Source of the DNA: Flectonema sp. DT1601
Taxonomy: Eukaryota; Euglenozoa; Diplonemea; Diplonemida; Diplonemidae
Reading direction: 5' to 3'
Assembly (NCBI GenBank): GCA_964019425.1
Contig: OZ025784.1
Coordinates: 1,426,001 to 1,490,000 of the forward strand
DNA length: 64,000 nt
Below are positions 34,235-47,300 of the stretch, piece by piece. The notes under the pieces were generated by a model. That model did not search any database and was not told the DNA's origin. It was given only the letters and a program-made list of their open reading frames with translations. The stretch's first letter is position 1. Every line of letters starts with the position of its first letter. A program made the translations under genes and the position numbers.

Positions 34235-34467
34235 TACCAAAACTTCTCGGTTGGATACTACGGTTCGATCGCCCTTTTTAGGTTATGTACTACTTAAGTA
34301 TTAAAAAAAAAAAAAAAAAAAGGAGGTGTGGAGAATTTTTTTACGTTGTTTATATAATACAAAATAGTCTTTTTTAAAACAGTTGTGGTAAAAAAAATTG
34401 TGTTTTTTTTTTCTCTCTCCCTCTCCAGGTTAATTGAAATTTATGTGTTGTTGCACTTGGAGAGAAT
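33294..34467. other. Intergenic, homopolymer-rich
   Basis: No gene I can support. It contains some of the longest T runs in the window (for example 34203-34233), paired A/T tracts near 33880-33930 and 34303-34320, and scattered short frames on both strands that look like noise. A minus-strand stretch near 33640-33720 has a basic peptide-like frame, but nothing recognisable. Confidence 0.45.
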
Positions 34468-34665
34468 AGAAACAGAGAAAAGTTAAAAGGGATCGTAAAA
34501 GGTCTTCACTACCAACCAAAACCCGTCACAATAAAAGTTCGAATTGGATACGATGAGCGAAACCCAACTCTTCACACTTGGGTTGATCAAATCCACGAAT
34601 GGGGTGTCGAAGCAATCACAATCCATGGACGTAGCAAACGCCAACGTTACTCTCGTCTAACAGAT
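34468..34665 (+). pseudogene. Fragment of a tRNA-dihydrouridine synthase gene (Dus3-like)
   Basis: An open stretch of about 66 codons reads GLHYQPKPVTIKVRIGYDER, then WVDQIHEWGVEAITIHGRS, then KRQRYSRLTD. This is the conserved Dus core (VTVKIRTG ... GVxxxTIHGRxRxQRY...D) nearest the Dus3/tRNA-U47 subfamily. Neither the FMN-binding N-terminal part nor the rest of the barrel is nearby, and no donor site follows. Near-identical direct repeats flank it (ATTTATGTGTTGTTGCAC near 34438 and ATTTATGTGTTGTGTTGCAC near 34664). It looks like an inserted or stranded gene fragment. Confidence 0.8.
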
Positions 34666-34730
34666 TTATGTGTTGTGTTGCACACAATAAATAGGAAAAA
34701 AAATCACAATAAACAAAACGTATTCTAATG

Positions 34731-35158
34731 TAATTATTTCTTTCCGATCGGAGTAATTAAAGAGTTCTGATAACTCGATTCCATACTGCACTGAATGACA
34801 ACACGGAAAAAGAGATGTGTATGCAGCTAAGTTAGAAATATTTATTATAATGTAAGGTATTTACGTCAATCGCAGAGTGTATACCTACACTAACATTACC
34901 TTTAGTCATCTGTATCTCAGAACTAATGTTAAATTATCGTTATGTTGTTTTTATGATACAATACATTTGTATTTTACGTACAAAATCGAACAGTTAAACA
35001 ACCTAATTATTTCTTTTCAATCAGAGTAATAAAAGAGTTCTGATGAGTGTTCATTGATAATAACTCGATTCCGTACTGCACTGAATGACAACACGGAAAC
35101 GGTACTCCAGCGTAATTATTTCTTTCAATCAGTGTAATAAATGAGTTCGGATGATGGT
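34731..35158. repeat. Three copies of an acceptor-containing repeat upstream of VPS52
   Basis: Copies begin at 34731, 35004 and 35113 with TAATTATTTCTTT, followed by ATCGG or AATCAG, then GTAAT(T)AA and GAGTTC. The first two also share CTCGATTCC-TACTGCACTGAATGACAACACGG. The third copy contains the working acceptor (CAG at 35130-35132) and the VPS52 start codon itself. Earlier copies look like older duplicated 5' ends. Confidence 0.8.
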
Positions 35159-38013
35159 TCCTTGAACTCGGAATCTGATAATTTGCAGACTAATGTTATT
35201 GAGCGACTTCGAGAACTTCGCAGACAGGCAGAAGAAGAAGTCAATGAAACAAATGAAGAAGAAATGTTTGGAATAACACAACAAGCACGTGCAGGTGGAT
35301 CTCACGTTAGAATGATGACAACTACAGCAACACCCATTAAAGTTGGTAGTGAATCTGACAACACTTCTCACATCTCAGCTACAGCTACTGAACCTACCAG
35401 AGAGCTATCAAATGAAGCATGGGAATCTGAATGGGAAGGTAACCAAGTCAATCTAGAGCGATACATCAGAATACTAAACGAAGACGAACATCTTGCTGAG
35501 GTCGTCAGCAAGGGAACAAACCTCCAACGATACGCAATTGAAAAAGAAGATGCTTTAGAAGAACGAGAATTCGCTTCTGTCGATGACTACGTTGCTAATG
35601 CTGACCTATTCTCTCGACTGTACTGTGATATAACTGAATGTGAAGGAATGATTGATTGTATTAGGGATGTCGTTTGGGGATTTAAAAATCATTTAAACAG
35701 TATAACAGGTGATATTAAAACACTCCAACAACGCTCTTCAGACATAACTGATAGACTTCGAAATAGGGAATTGGCGCTACTTCATTTGTCACCAGTTCTT
35801 CAAAAAATCGACATTATTAGTCCTTCTTGGATAAAAAAAATAGAAACGACTCCGATTGAAGCAACTGGTAAATCCGTTGAAAAACAAAAAGAAGTGGACA
35901 TTACTTTTCTCCATGCAATAAGACAACTTGATGAAAAATTAAATTTCCTTTCAGAAGATCCGAACTTGCAAGGTTCAAGCATGCAGAAAAATTTATACCC
36001 ACAACTATTGTCGACTGCCACTAAAATGACTCTAAAAATACACTCGTTTCTTCAATCTAAACTTGAATCGTTGAGAGAAGATACGAACATAGTAATACAG
36101 CAACAGGCTATCGCTCATCGTTGTTCATTTGCTTTTAGATTCTTAAAGCAATTTAATGGAAACTTAGCCGATCAATTAGTCGAGAACTATCTTGACAGCA
36201 TGAATAAAGTTTTCGCAAGACAATTGAAAAAAGCTCAAGCTGAAGTTCTTTCTGGAGAAGTGAAATTATCAAAGGCTGAATTAATCGTATCGAAGGATAC
36301 GTTTGACAGTCGTAAGGGTATTGAAAATGAAAAAGTAAAACTAATGACGAAACTAGCTGGATTGGCTTCCAGTAAAATAGAACACAAGACTCAAGTACCA
36401 TTTCGAGAACGTGTCAGAATTCTTCAGGCGATTATCCCTGACGGTGATCAACTGATTATCGATCCATCTATCATTGTACAACAGCAACGTACCTATGTTG
36501 AGGACTTCACTAGATTAAACGCCGCTTTAATAAACATGGCAGTTCATGAGGCATCTTTTATCAGCGAATACTTCTCGTATCCTCTTGTTAGGAGGGAATC
36601 GATCTTGACAGCTGTTTTTGAAAAAGCTTTTGTATATGCTAGAGACAAGTCTCTGGAACTTCTATCTCATTCAGCTTCTGACCCAATTGGAATTATGCTG
36701 CTGCTGAGAATGTTTGTGTTATTTTATTTAATAAATGGAATCGCTTCGAAAATTGACAGCAAATTTATTTTGATCTTTTTTTTTTTTTTTACTTAACCAT
36801 AACCACAACAAAACAGATCTGAGTGTTTGTTTAGTCACCTTCTTCCTCACAAGGAGGGAGAGCCTATCGAAGGAATGCAAGTATGTTTTTTTTCTTCTTT
36901 TTCTTTTTTTCTATTCTCTATTCACATCATATTCCACGTGAACACCGTTGTTTTTAGTAGAGGCTATTGAAAATAATTTAAAAAAAAAAATAGTCACAAT
37001 TGGTAACCTCCCGCGCCAGTACAGCCCCGGTAAGCACCAGTGGTGAAGGGATAGCCTTGCGGAGTAAGAGCAGGAATTTTAAAGCACCTAAATTTTTAGT
37101 CAGTCACTTGAAAGACACACAAGCCAGACTATGGGGAATGTACTCTGAGTGTATTGCTATAAATGTTTCCAGCATGAAAGAAGCATCGGAAATAAACTTT
37201 CAACAGAAACAATGCAAAGTAAAAAGAGCGACCACTCCATTAGAAATGATTGAGGCTGACGGTAGTTTAGCTCAAAGTTTATCAACGCATTCAACAATAA
37301 GACGATACGTAGATTTAGCATGTGATCTTTACTATATCAACACAACACCAATGATTGGAAGTAGAGTTTCTGGTGCTGTTGATGGCTGTCTTATATTCAG
37401 CGATACGCTAGTAGCGGATTTAACTACACTTAGAGAATATGTTTTTAAATTATTGAATGCGCTTACTCGGAGGTATGGAAATGAAACACTTGTTTCGATA
37501 TCCACCATCACAAATTTATATCACATGTTTCATACTTTTACTGAAAGAGGTGTACCAGTTGATAGCGAGGATTTGATTGCTATTAAAGAGGCTTTAGATT
37601 CTCAGATTCAGAAGTTTTCAACTAACGAATTGCTCTTAGAATTCGCAGCTGTTACGAACACTGTTTCAAACAGCTTGAGATCTCTCGTTTGCGTACCTCC
37701 TCAGTCTGATTCCGATTATTCACAAAACCAGTCTGCTGTTCCCACAACTGTTTTATCTCAGTCTGTTACTACTTTTTATGAAACATGGCAACCTGCTTTC
37801 GGTTCACTTTTTAACTTGGTTGGAAAATATTTTCAAAAATCACCTGCTGGTCGACACGTTATTCGACAGGTGTTTACTCAAATTCTTGAAATAAATAATT
37901 CTTTAAGAAACGTTGTTCTAAGCGTTTGGGAAAATCCACCTTGTAGATCGAAACTAATCTCAAATGAGGTACTCAGACATGAAATTACGACAAAGTATGA
38001 AATCACACTTTAA
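35141..38013 (+). CDS. VPS52: VPS52-like subunit of the GARP/EARP tethering complex
   Basis: Exons 35141-36711, 36817-36880 and 36994-38013, introns of 105 and 113 nt; 884 aa. The second exon is only 64 nt, and its inclusion restores the frame (RISECLFSHLLPHKEGEP). The N-terminal acidic region (1-90) leads into LERYI, then a coiled-coil segment with the Vps52 pattern FSRLYCDITECEGMIDCIRD, ITGDIKTLQQRSSDITDRL and SPSWIKKIE (about 105-250). A helical-bundle body follows, including FLQSKLESLREDTNI and FRFLKQFNG. Vps52 with Vps51, 53 and 54 (or 50) tethers endosome-derived vesicles at the trans-Golgi or recycling endosomes. Acceptor ends 8 nt before the ATG. Family call by motif; moderately divergent. 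Confidence 0.8.
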
Positions 38014-38235
38014 AAAACGGTTTCATATGAATATTTTTTTTTTTTTTTTTTTTTAAATATTGTTTTGGTACTCCTCCGTATAATTTTGCCAGCCGTTTGA
38101 TATTTTCCTCTTCTGTGTGGGAGAGGTTTTTATCAAAATTTTTTTGGTGAATTTTCTATTTTTTTTAATAGAAGCATATCTCAATTTACTCCTTACATTT
38201 ATCTCTTTAGGATATCTAAAACACATTACAAAAAT

Positions 38236-39951
38236 ATGTCTCAGCCGGTACTCGTCTTACAGCAAAATACAAAGAGAGAGCATGGAAGAAAGTCTCAATT
38301 AAATAACATCAGCGCTGGTAAGTCTGTTGCGGACTTAGTCAGAAGTACTCTTGGACCAAAGAGTATGTTGAAAATGATATTAGACCCAATGGGAGGAACT
38401 CAAATTACTAACGATGGTAATGCAATCTTAAGAGAGATTGACGTCGTTCACCCAGCAGCAAAGCACATGATTGAATTAGCGAGAGCCCAAGACGAAGAGT
38501 GTGGTGATGGTACTACCAGTGTTATTATCTTGGGAGGAGAGATGTTGGCTGTTTCCCAACCGTTTCTAGAAGTTCTTCAGGTTCATCCTATTAAGATTGT
38601 TTCTGGATACATGAAAGCCCTCGATGACGCAGTTGAGTACATGAAGTCGATTGCTATGACTGTTGATTTAACTACCGACACTGACGTTGCAAAGGTTGTT
38701 GACTGTTGTTTAGGAACAAAGTTTGCTGGTCGCTATGGAGACCTCGCCACCAAGCTCGCTGTTAGCGCCGTCCGTACAGTTATGAGAACTGATGCCATCT
38801 CAGGAAACATTGAAATCGACGTTAAGAGATACGCGAAGATTGAAAAGATCCCTGGAGGTCACATTGATGAATCTCGTGTTCTAGATGGTGTTATGTTTAA
38901 CAAGGACATTACTCACCAGAAGATGAAAAGACTTATTAAGAACCCACGTGTTCTACTCCTCGACTGCCCTCTCGAATACAAAAAGGCTGAGTCCATGCTC
39001 AACGTTGAAATCGTAGATGACAAGGACTGGGAAAAGCTTATGGAGATGGAGGAAAAATGGATTCAGGAAGTGTGTGAAAGCATCATTCGTTTCAAGCCAG
39101 ACGTTGTCTGCACTGAGAAGGGTATCAGTGACTTGGCGCAGCATTACTTCGTAAAGGCTGGAATCAGTGCTATCAGACGTCTTCGTAAGACTGACAACAA
39201 CAGAATTGCTCGCGCTACCGGAGCCACAATCGTCCACAGACCAGAAGAAATCCAAGAGAGCGACATCGGAACCAACGCCGGTCTCTTCCAAGTTCAGAAG
39301 ATTGGTGACGAGTACTTTACTTTCATTGTTGAGTGCAAGGAACCAAAGGCCTGTTCAATTATCTTAAGAGGTGCCTCAAAGGACACCCTTAACGAAATGG
39401 AACGTAACTTGATTGACGCGATGAACGTAGCGAGAAACATCTTCCACAACCCGAAGGTCGTCTACGGAGGAGGTTCAGTTGAAATGGCTGTTAGTCAGCT
39501 CCTCCTTGAAAAGAGTAAAACTCTTGCTGGAGTCTCACAGAAGGCTTATGAAGCAATCGCAAGAGCGTTGGAAGTAATTCCAAGAACTTTGATCCAAAAC
39601 TGTGGAGGTGCTGCTATCAAGTTATTAACAGAACTCAGATCAAAGCACACTGACAAAGCCAACATCACTTGGGGTATTGACGGTACTGATGGAGTTCTCA
39701 CTGACATGAAGGAAATCAACATCATGGAACCACTCTCAGTCAAAGCCCAAACCATGAAGACTGCAATTGAAGCCGCCTGTGTTCTCATTCGTATTGATGA
39801 CATCGTTTCTGGTGTCGCTGTTGACGCTGATGGTCCTTCTGCTGCGGTGCGTTAGTTTATTTATTTATTATTTCAATTTCACGATTTAATGTTTACTATT
39901 GTATATAAAAACACAAAAAAACAGGGCAACAGAAACCCAGATGAGGAATAG
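38236..39951 (+). CDS. CCT3: CCT3, gamma subunit of the cytosolic chaperonin TRiC/CCT
   Basis: Exons 38236-39846 and 39925-39951, with a 78-nt intron (donor GTGCGT, acceptor AAACAG); 545 aa, the usual CCT length. Group II chaperonin signatures are intact: VRSTLGPKSMLKMI, the nucleotide loop TNDGNAILREI, ECGDGTTSVIILGGEML, and GGGSVEMAVSQLL near 415-430. CCT-gamma features include the starting QQNTKREHGRKSQL and GGHIDESRVLDGVMF. The subunit acts in the two-ring ATP-dependent folding complex for actin and tubulin. The last exon encodes just GNRNPDEE, replacing a 2-residue read-through. The ATG is 25 nt after ATCTCTTTAG at 38210. Very high confidence in identity. Confidence 0.97.
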
Positions 39952-41305
39952 ACTGATTTCCGACGACCTCTCCCTCAAAAGTTATGTTAAGTGAAATTTG
40001 CGCCTAACCACATTATTTGGTAGCGTGTACTTGTTAGTTGTGAAGTCATTTGTGACGGAAGGCTATCAGATGACTTACTTTTAGTAGCTTGCATGAGAAC
40101 TTTGACGTTACATTAAATTTTTGAACAAAAAAAAAAAAAAAAGTAGTGTTTTTTTTTTTTTTTTTTTTTTTCCCCCCCTTTTTTAAAAAAGCTGTTACGG
40201 TAACATAGGCAAGTGGCGCTCAACTATGTTCACGTGGCCTCCAGTGGTATTATTTATTTATTTGCAGTCATTTACTACGCTGCCGCTGACAGTCAAGATT
40301 GTCGGAGAAATTGTTGTTCCTTTTGAGCTTGAAAATGCAGTATCAAATTACCCCCCCTGCAATCCCTGCCCCCATTCCATTTTTTTTTTTAAAAATCTTT
40401 TTTTTATTTCTCCCTCAAAGACCCCCCCCGTGGTTTGACGAAATCATCCCTTGCTCTGGTTTATCAAATGAATATTTAGTATAAAGAAATGATAACGTAA
40501 TGGGAAAGAAAGAAAAAAAAAAAAGGAGAAAATAAGAAAATAACGAACCCAACACATCGACATTTGGTGTCACGAAAGAGACTATTATTGCCACTGACTA
40601 CCCAGTCTTAGGTAATTACCTTTGGGTCGATGAGAAAAGAGTTAAGTGTCCGCACCACCATCCCCCCTTGTTTTCCCTTCTCGGATTTTCTTTTTTTTTA
40701 AAAAAAAATTTTTATCCCTTTGTTAGATTTTGAAGTCATTTTTTTTGTTTCCCTGGCCCATACCCGAGGTATCCAATGCTTACTGCTCACAACTGTCGAT
40801 TTCTATTTTCGATAACTGCATTGCGGGATGCAGTATGAAAAAAAAAAAGCACGAAAAAAAAAAAAAAAAAAAAAAATTAAAAGAAGAAAAAAAAAAAAAA
40901 GAAAAAAAAATGAAGTACAGCATTCTTATCAATTAACTTACAACTGCTACTGGTGGGAGAAAACAAAAACAAAAAAAATTTAAAAAAAAAAAAAAAATTA
41001 AATAAATAAAAAGAAGAAGAAGCGCTTCGGAACATAGACGAACACAATTCATCAGTTTTTAGTATCGGGCGACTTAGTTTCCTTTGAATTTTTTTTTTTT
41101 ATTTTTGCTAATTGAAAATTTTACAACAGGATTATATAACTTTATAAGAAAAACAACTGTTTTTCCTCTTTGTCATGATGCATATTCTTTAACTAGGGAG
41201 TTAACCCGATGCTCTTTAGTTTGCCGTATCAGCGATGCACAGTACGCAATGCATAGGATTTCCTTTTGTATCAATCAATCAACTCACACAACAGGTGGAT
41301 CAACG
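39952..41305. other. Intergenic, A/T-homopolymer-rich, with one dispersed repeat
   Basis: No gene seen. It has many T or A runs over 10 nt (40127-40170, 40385-40410, 40850-40915, 40985-41000) and the second copy of the 115-bp dispersed repeat at 40237-40354. It ends at the CACACAACAG acceptor (41294), 11 nt before the next ATG. The frame is open from 41084, but that stretch looks non-coding. Confidence 0.5.
40237..40354. repeat. Dispersed repeat, copy 2 of 2
   Basis: It matches 30434-30548 (GCCTCCAGTGGTATTATTTA ... GTATCAAATTACCCC) with one base changed in TTTGCAGTCA and small indels near GAAATTGTTGTTCC. Confidence 0.8.
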
Positions 41306-44300
41306 ATGGATTCCCCCCCAGGGATCTCACAATCCACTGAAAGAAGCCTAGGCGGAGTCTCACCAGACTGGTATTGCTCTGGTGGAGGTGACAGAGAAGA
41401 TGAATTGAGAAAAGAAAATCAAAATCTCCAACAAAAAATAGAGTCCTACGAAATAACATTAAAACGTAAATCAGAAGAACTCAACAACGTAACCAAAGCT
41501 CTTCACGATGAGAGAATGTTTGAAGAGGAAACGTTATCTAATATTACACAAGGAAGCGAGAAGATGTTGGAACAAAAAGGTTTACAAGTTCAACAACTTA
41601 ACAACACAGTTCAAAAACTTCATAATGCACTCAGAAAGAAAGATGAACACCTTTCAGGTTTAGTCTCGAGTAACTTAAAGGCGGATGGCGTACATGCTGA
41701 ACTTGTTGCTGAGCTCAGTGAGTTAAAAGCAAATCTTCGACACACACAAGCAGAACTATCAAAAGAACACACCAGGTTACATCGAACTGATGGTCAGTGT
41801 GGAGCTCTCTCTGAGCAGAACCAACGTCTTGAGGATCTTATTCAGCACTACAGGTCTGAGTTAACTAGAAGAGACGCTCTATTAAACTCCCAACACATCG
41901 ACCAATGCAATTCAGAACGCCAACGTAACTTAACCGACATTGAAACAACCGAGTTGCTTGCCGATGTTATTTCTTTAATTCAAAAACTCGATGCTGAATT
42001 GTTCAATTTGATTTCTGATTCTTCGAATTTCAGCTACAAAATTCTCCCACAATGTCCAAGACCTGGTCAGAGAACGAAATTAATAATCACATCATTGGCT
42101 GCTAATTCAGTTTTTAATATAAACTCTTCAACGAACACTTTTAATATCACTCCCTTTTCACCTCTAGTTGAGTGTCCATCTGGATTTGTGACGGAGTGTT
42201 GCTTCACAGCAGAGAGTGAAGGACCAGCTGTGTTAAGTGTTGTGGAAACACATAAATTTCACAAGAATACATCGACGATGAAAATATCAGTTTTAGTTGA
42301 AGGTCCTCCGTGTGTTGTTGATGTAACCGGAAGTACTCTTTCTGTTGTGGGTGACAGTGAGTGTACATATCAAGTCTTAGCAACTTTAAGAAACGGAATT
42401 GGAGAATTAGTTTCAAACGCATCATCACTTGTTGTTGTAGGTGACACTCAACAAGTGCCTGTTACGAAACTAGTACTACCAACAATTGCTATGCCGAGAG
42501 GTATAAAATTACGAGAACGAAAAAATATATGTGAGAACACAACTCTTTTATCATTCGATGTACAGACAACAGCGAGTAGTAGAGACGTTACTCTGGATGA
42601 TGGTTGTTGTATTGTCAGTCATGTTTATTTAGGAAAGGGACTAGTTAGATCTGGTCATGAAGTATTAGCAACAATCGACCCTCAATCGTGTTCAACAGAA
42701 CCTTCACATAACATAACTGTTGGAGATAGAGGTTGCATCATTGTTACTCTTCGTGGTATCTCTGATAACGGTCAGGTTGAAGTAATATCTCCAACACAAG
42801 TCCTTCAAGCAATCCATGAGACTGGTTACGTTACTTTGTCAGCTGATTGTAACACAGCTGTTGATATTGAAGTGCTTCCTGATACTGATTTAGAAACACT
42901 TTTATTTTACTTTACTCCACTTCAAAGTGGACTGATTACACTGCAGCTTTCAATTGGAAGGACGTCAGTTCCTGTTGCAGTTCAGGTTTGTGATCCTGGA
43001 CAAGATCCCATTTCATTGGTGTTCACTGATAAGTTCGGATCTCTCATTGAGAGTGATTCAGTTTATAAGATTGGGTTGGATACAAAACTAGACCTCCGTT
43101 TGGGATTCTACGACGTCAACAGGATCCCGTCAGCAACTACCCCTCCACTGGATTCTATTTCTGTAACATTCGAAGACAGTAATGGCATCCAGTTCGATTC
43201 CTCATCTATAACTATTTCCCAACATCCTGATTCACCTGCTGCTTGTCTTGTCTCAGTCACATTATCTGATGTTGCTGCTGGAAGATATCAAATTATCTGT
43301 TCTGCACTTAATGATGTTGTTAGGCGGCCAGTAACGGTTGTGAATGCACACTCAGAGAATAACGTTATGAGTAAAATAATTTCAAACCTGATGTCGAATG
43401 TTCTGTTTGAGTATGCGGAGTGCCCTAGCAAAGTAACCCCTGGAGGGATTTACAATGTGAAGCTCACACCTCGATCTGATTCTCTTGAACCGTTGTTGCT
43501 ATCTTCACCTCCTGAATTGCGAGCTGAAATCTTCTCATCTGCTGGAGATGTTCCCCTTTTAGGCTCCAGCAATAAGTATGAGTTGGTCCTCAGACACAGC
43601 GGAACTCCAAATAATTATTTTGAGCTTTCCACTACAGCCCCAGTAGCACCCGGAGAATATCGACTAAAAATATCATCTCCGCAGGGTTCGAACATGATTG
43701 AATCTGCCGTAGCTGTTGTTTGCGACAGTAAATTAGCAACAAAAGAAGCACACCGGGGACTTAAAGGAACTATATCTCTAATACCAAATGTATCCTATGT
43801 TTATGAGCAACAGGAAGGTAGAAAGGCATCTGCCGAACGTGAACGTAAAATCGCAACACGGGAGTTAGAAAACTTTCAGAAAAAGAACGATGAACAACAA
43901 AAAGGCCACGCAATAGAACTTGCTGCTGCCCAAGAAGCAGCATTGCGAGACACTGAAACAGCTCATCAGAAGGTGGCAGAATTGAAGAAGAAATTAAGTG
44001 ATGAAAGAAACACTCATAAAGATTACCAATCTCGATGGGCTTCAAGAGAAGACGGATTCACTGATGAAAGAGAACAACTTGCGAAAGACAAACTAATGTG
44101 GTTAGATAAAATAAAATCACTCACTTCACAAGAAGAACACTCTCTCAAAGCAATCGCTCAACTCCGAGATGAACGACAAGACTTACAAGCTGCTCACAGC
44201 AATGAAGTTAGACTATTGACTCAGAGATTTAAAACAAAACTTTCAGAGTTGTCTCAACAACAAGAAACCACATCACATCGATGGGTCTCAGAAAAGAGTA

Positions 44301-47300
44301 ACTTAGACAGCTCTGTCTTACAACTACAGTCACAGTTGAGCAGCGCTGAGCACACCAATTCCAGACTTGAGGAATCACAGAAACAGTTAGAAAGATCACT
44401 TTTAGAATCCCAACAGGCTGCTGCTCATTATGAGGCTGAGTTAAATTCTCAAAAAGCTGCGACGGCTCAAATGCAATTACAGATGTCGTCGTCTTCTGAT
44501 CAGCACACTTCAGCTTTGGAGTCGCTGAAGCATTCGTACGAACAGCAAGAAAAGGCACACCATCATGCGATGCAGCAAACCACTAAAAAATATAATTCCG
44601 AAGTAGCTGCTTTGCAGGAGAGCCTAAGGAGTAGTTCTGAGGAAAAGAATTCTCAAATTCAAAATTTGCAACTAAAGCTACAATCAGAACAAGAAGAAGC
44701 GAAGAGGCAATTCGAATCAACAGTCTCATCACATAAAATAGAAACAGCTGATTTAACAAGTGAGATTGAATTACTGAATGAAAAACTAACTGAAGCAGAT
44801 GTCACTCACAGTAATCAAAATAAACAACTCACATCACAGTTAGAACAGGAACAGGCTGCTGTGACTAAAACTGTCTCGACAGTTAGCAAATTGAAAAATC
44901 AAATAACAGATTTAGAAATGTCTGTAGAGCAGCTTACTGACTGCAAAGAAGAACTTTTAAACTCACTGGAAGCAGAGAGAAGTCAATCAAAGTGTGATGT
45001 CTCAAAGATACAGTCGCAGCTTGAAGCAGCTCGTTTAGAATTATTATCGTCAGCAGAAGAATTTGAAAAAAATCGTCAAAATACGGAGTCTGAGAGAATC
45101 GAATTATCAAAAGCAAGCAACACTCAATTAAAATACCTTCAGGACCAGTTAATTGAAGTTAATAAGAGGAACTCTGCAGATCAGCAACAGCTGTCAACAA
45201 AACATGATGATGACAGACAGAGTTGGCAACAAGAAAAACTGTCATTTAAAGTTCTCATAAACAAACTAGAACTCTCTGTTGAAGATGCTAAGAGGGAATT
45301 GTCTTTAACGAAATCATCTCATGCAGCAGATATTCAAGAATCACTTCAGCATTGGCAAACAGAAAATCAAAGTCTTCAACATGAAGTTGAAGCACTCACG
45401 GCAGCAATCGAACAAGAATCTCAAAAACACTCAAAAGAAGTTTCAGCCATCAAATCAGAACTTGAAAATGTAAACAAATTGAAATCCTCAGCTGAAGGAG
45501 ATCTAATATCCCAATTAGAAACTTTAAAAGATGACCTCACTTCATCAGAAACCTCTCACTCCAGAGCTATCAAACTACTTGAAGAAGAAAAGTCCATCTT
45601 AGAAGCTCGTCACAAACAAGAACTCCAAACAACTGTCAACGAAGCCCAGGACCTGCGTCAACAAAACTCACACATGAGTTTAAAAATAACTGACCTTGAG
45701 GAAACTGCTATCAGAGAAAAGGAACGATGGGGAACTGAGAAGACTCAATTCAAAGACAAACTGACATCTCTTCAGCAAACTTCATCAGAACTTGCAGCTG
45801 AGCATAAGGAACAACTTGAAGAGTGTGATGCCATCCTTGCTAGAGTCAAGTCAGAAGCAGAGAACACCAGCAGTGAAAAGTTTAAACAAATGGAACACAT
45901 TCACAAAATAGAAATATCTGAATTAATATCACAGATGGAGGCAAAGACTGAAAGCAACACAGCGGAATGGGATGACCGCCTGGCAACTCTCTGCGCTGCA
46001 CACAAATCAGAGTTATCCCGACTGCACGAAGCAGCAGCAGAGAGGGAAGCTGCTGCAGAAATATGCCTCGATGCTGCGAGACTTAACTATAAATCAGAAC
46101 TTGACAAAATGGAAGCAGAAGTTGCCAGAACCAAAGCTGACCGAATTGCTTGCAGACAACGTTCAGACCAGGACCGAGCCAATGATAAACAACAGCTGAA
46201 AGCAAAGTACAACACTGAGATAGAAGACCTTCAAGAAAAGCTACACGAGGCAGAGTTAAAATATGACAGACTAACTCAACAGTCTGACACTGCAAAGACA
46301 CAACACACAACTGAACTATCAGAAGTAGGAAGACAACTACAAAAAGTACAACAACAAGAAGCGGAATGCCAACAACGAGAAGCGATGGATGAACTAACTC
46401 AACTAAGAAAGGCATGGCAGAGTAATTTAGAAGCAGCCACTGCTGCACATGACTGTGACAGAGAATCATTTTCTAAAGAGAGAGAGTCGTGGAGAACTGA
46501 AAGAGTCTCACTTTGGAAGGAAAGAGAAGCAACAAGACAATCATTAGAAACAGCTCTCACTGATACAGCAACTGCTAGACAAGAAGTCGATAATATATCA
46601 ACACAGAGATCTACTGAAGTTGCTAAGTTGGTTGATGAGAATGCATTACTCGCTAGACAACTCGTAGACCTCAGAGAACAGTCAACAGTGTCGGAGTCGC
46701 AATCTGTTAATGTCCTTCAGTTGGAACTTCAAAAATTACAATCTGACAACCAAATTCTACTCAAAGATCTTAAACTTGCTCGTGAGGATCCTTCAGTTGA
46801 AAAAAGCAATCAAATCTCATCATTGACATCACAAGTTCAATCCCTACGTGAGAAACACGGCACTGTAACATCATCGTTATCATCACAGCTGAATAATACG
46901 GAAGAAGAATTAAACCATGCGAGACAATTAATTCAACAGCTTCAAAGGGAAGTAACTGCATCAAATCTTCGTTTTGAAAATCTTTCAGAGAGATATTCTG
47001 ACAAGGAAAAGGAAACTTCAGTTGACAGTAACTTACAGCAGATGTATGACACTCTCAAGGGTGATTACGACGCCCATTTGAGAGAGTGCAGACCTCTCGC
47101 AGAAAGAGTCGCTTCATTGGAAGAGGTCATCGAATCTCAGAAGTCGAAATACATCGCACTTCAGCAAGAGTATGCTACCCATATGGAGAAGTGTTCTGTT
47201 GAAACCGATATGATCGAACTTAAAAAACAAATTGAGCATCTGAATGAAGTTCACCGAACACATTTAGAGGCCTGTCAGACTGAACCAACTGCCATCCCAG

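Noticed and set aside
34240-34285. tRNA-like GGTTCGATC motif
   Set aside because: No acceptor stem or D/anticodon arms can be drawn around it.
41084-41305. Start of the giant coiled-coil protein at the first in-frame ATG
   Set aside because: The upstream part is low-quality, homopolymer-derived sequence and an acceptor at 41294 precedes the ATG at 41306.
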